Assembly (NCBI GenBank): GCA_013396635.1 | Contig: WBMW01005313.1 | Coordinates: 1,119,996 to 1,183,995, forward strand | Direction of reading: 5' to 3' | Length of the DNA stretch: 64,000 nt | Source of the DNA: Penelope pileata | Lineage: Eukaryota; Chordata; Aves; Galliformes; Cracidae | Shown: positions 63,601 through 64,000 of the stretch, in pieces | How the letters are laid out: each line of letters begins with the position of its first letter | Numbering within the stretch: position 1 is the stretch's first letter | Notes under the pieces: generated by a model | Seen by the model: the letters and a program-made list of their open reading frames with translations, nothing else | Databases searched by the model: none | Told to the model about the DNA's origin: nothing | Made by a program: the position numbers and the translations under genes

Positions 63601-64000
63601 TGCTTTGGGACTGCTTATCTTCCTGTTTTTTCTGGTAGGTGTTAATACCCACACCCATTGCTGTTTTCACAGGAAATTGAGCCGAAAATTTACAGAGAGG
63701 AATGATGTAGACTGAAACTGCATGGGGAACCATTTGACTGTGGTCAAAATACTTTACAGATCATTTTTTTGGCTCCGAATTCGCTCCCACAAGGTAATTG
63801 CTTCTTTAATTTCACACTTTACAAAAAAAGGAGACTGGGACTATATCCCAGCCTTGTCCTCTCCCTTCTCCCATACAAAAACAGCCTGTACAGCCACAGC
63901 CCTCATCTGCTTAGAAATCTGAGAAGCTTGGGAGCAGTACTTAACAGATCAGGAGACCAACTTCACTTTCATGAGTGCAGTTTGTGGTAACGGTCTTGGT
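60616..64000. other. Unique AT-rich DNA, no gene recognised
   Basis: No interspersed repeat recognised. A short TATG/TGTA microsatellite lies near 60829-60868. Open frames are below 85 codons and have no known domain. Confidence 0.6.

Noticed and set aside
1..64000. CRISPR arrays, operons or other prokaryotic systems
   Set aside because: No regularly spaced direct repeats with spacers and no dense coding were seen; CR1, mariner and LTR content shows an avian nuclear genome.

Overview
The window reads as vertebrate, specifically avian and most likely galliform (chicken or a close relative). The evidence is the set of interspersed repeats: CR1 LINE fragments with their typical octamer or pentamer 3' tails, two short deleted copies of the Galluhop-type mariner transposon, and a solitary LTR of the avian ERVL-like kind that begins TGTACTGGTTT and ends ACCATAACA. 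Overall the DNA is AT-rich and poor in CpG. Recognisable repeats cover only a few percent of it, as expected for a bird macrochromosome. The family names are from memory of these repeats; no database search was possible.

I find no convincing protein-coding gene, exon chain, tRNA, rRNA or CRISPR array. The many short open frames (60 to 172 codons) are what chance gives in 64 kb, and most overlap one another on both strands or lie in low-complexity or repeat DNA. The window is best described as a gene desert or the inside of a very large intron. The only coding remnants I can name are transposon-derived: the C-terminal end of a CR1 reverse-transcriptase ORF (3684-3902, with a second piece near 35.7 kb on the minus strand) and the broken N-terminal part of mariner transposase (16.3 kb and 27.7 kb).

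Layout. 1-3.67 kb: no recognised repeat. 3.68-3.99 kb: CR1 (+). 8.28-8.42 kb: CR1 tail (-). 10.53-10.60 kb: purine-rich simple repeat. 16.15-16.67 kb: mariner copy 1. 19.17-19.95 kb: old CR1 (+). 27.54-28.35 kb: mariner copy 2, with two single-N joins flanked by exact 266-bp and 249-bp duplications that are almost certainly assembly errors. 31.19-31.78 kb: solo LTR with imperfect 5-bp target repeats. 33.9-35.8 kb: a GC-richer patch, two successive unrecognised open frames, three regularly spaced ATGCTAAT motifs and a CR1 piece (-). 44.2-44.7 kb: GC-rich patch with a 152-codon minus-strand frame. 46.8-49 kb, 54.4-55.6 kb and 60.2-60.6 kb: complex unique sequence that looks like candidate conserved non-coding (enhancer) DNA; this is impression, not measurement. 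57.3-57.5 kb: long polypurine tract. 58.5-59.2 kb: CR1 (-), interrupted.

No new multi-gene system is visible. The items most worth checking are the assembly duplications, the three candidate regulatory blocks, the ATGCTAAT triplet and the shared internal deletion of the two mariner copies.
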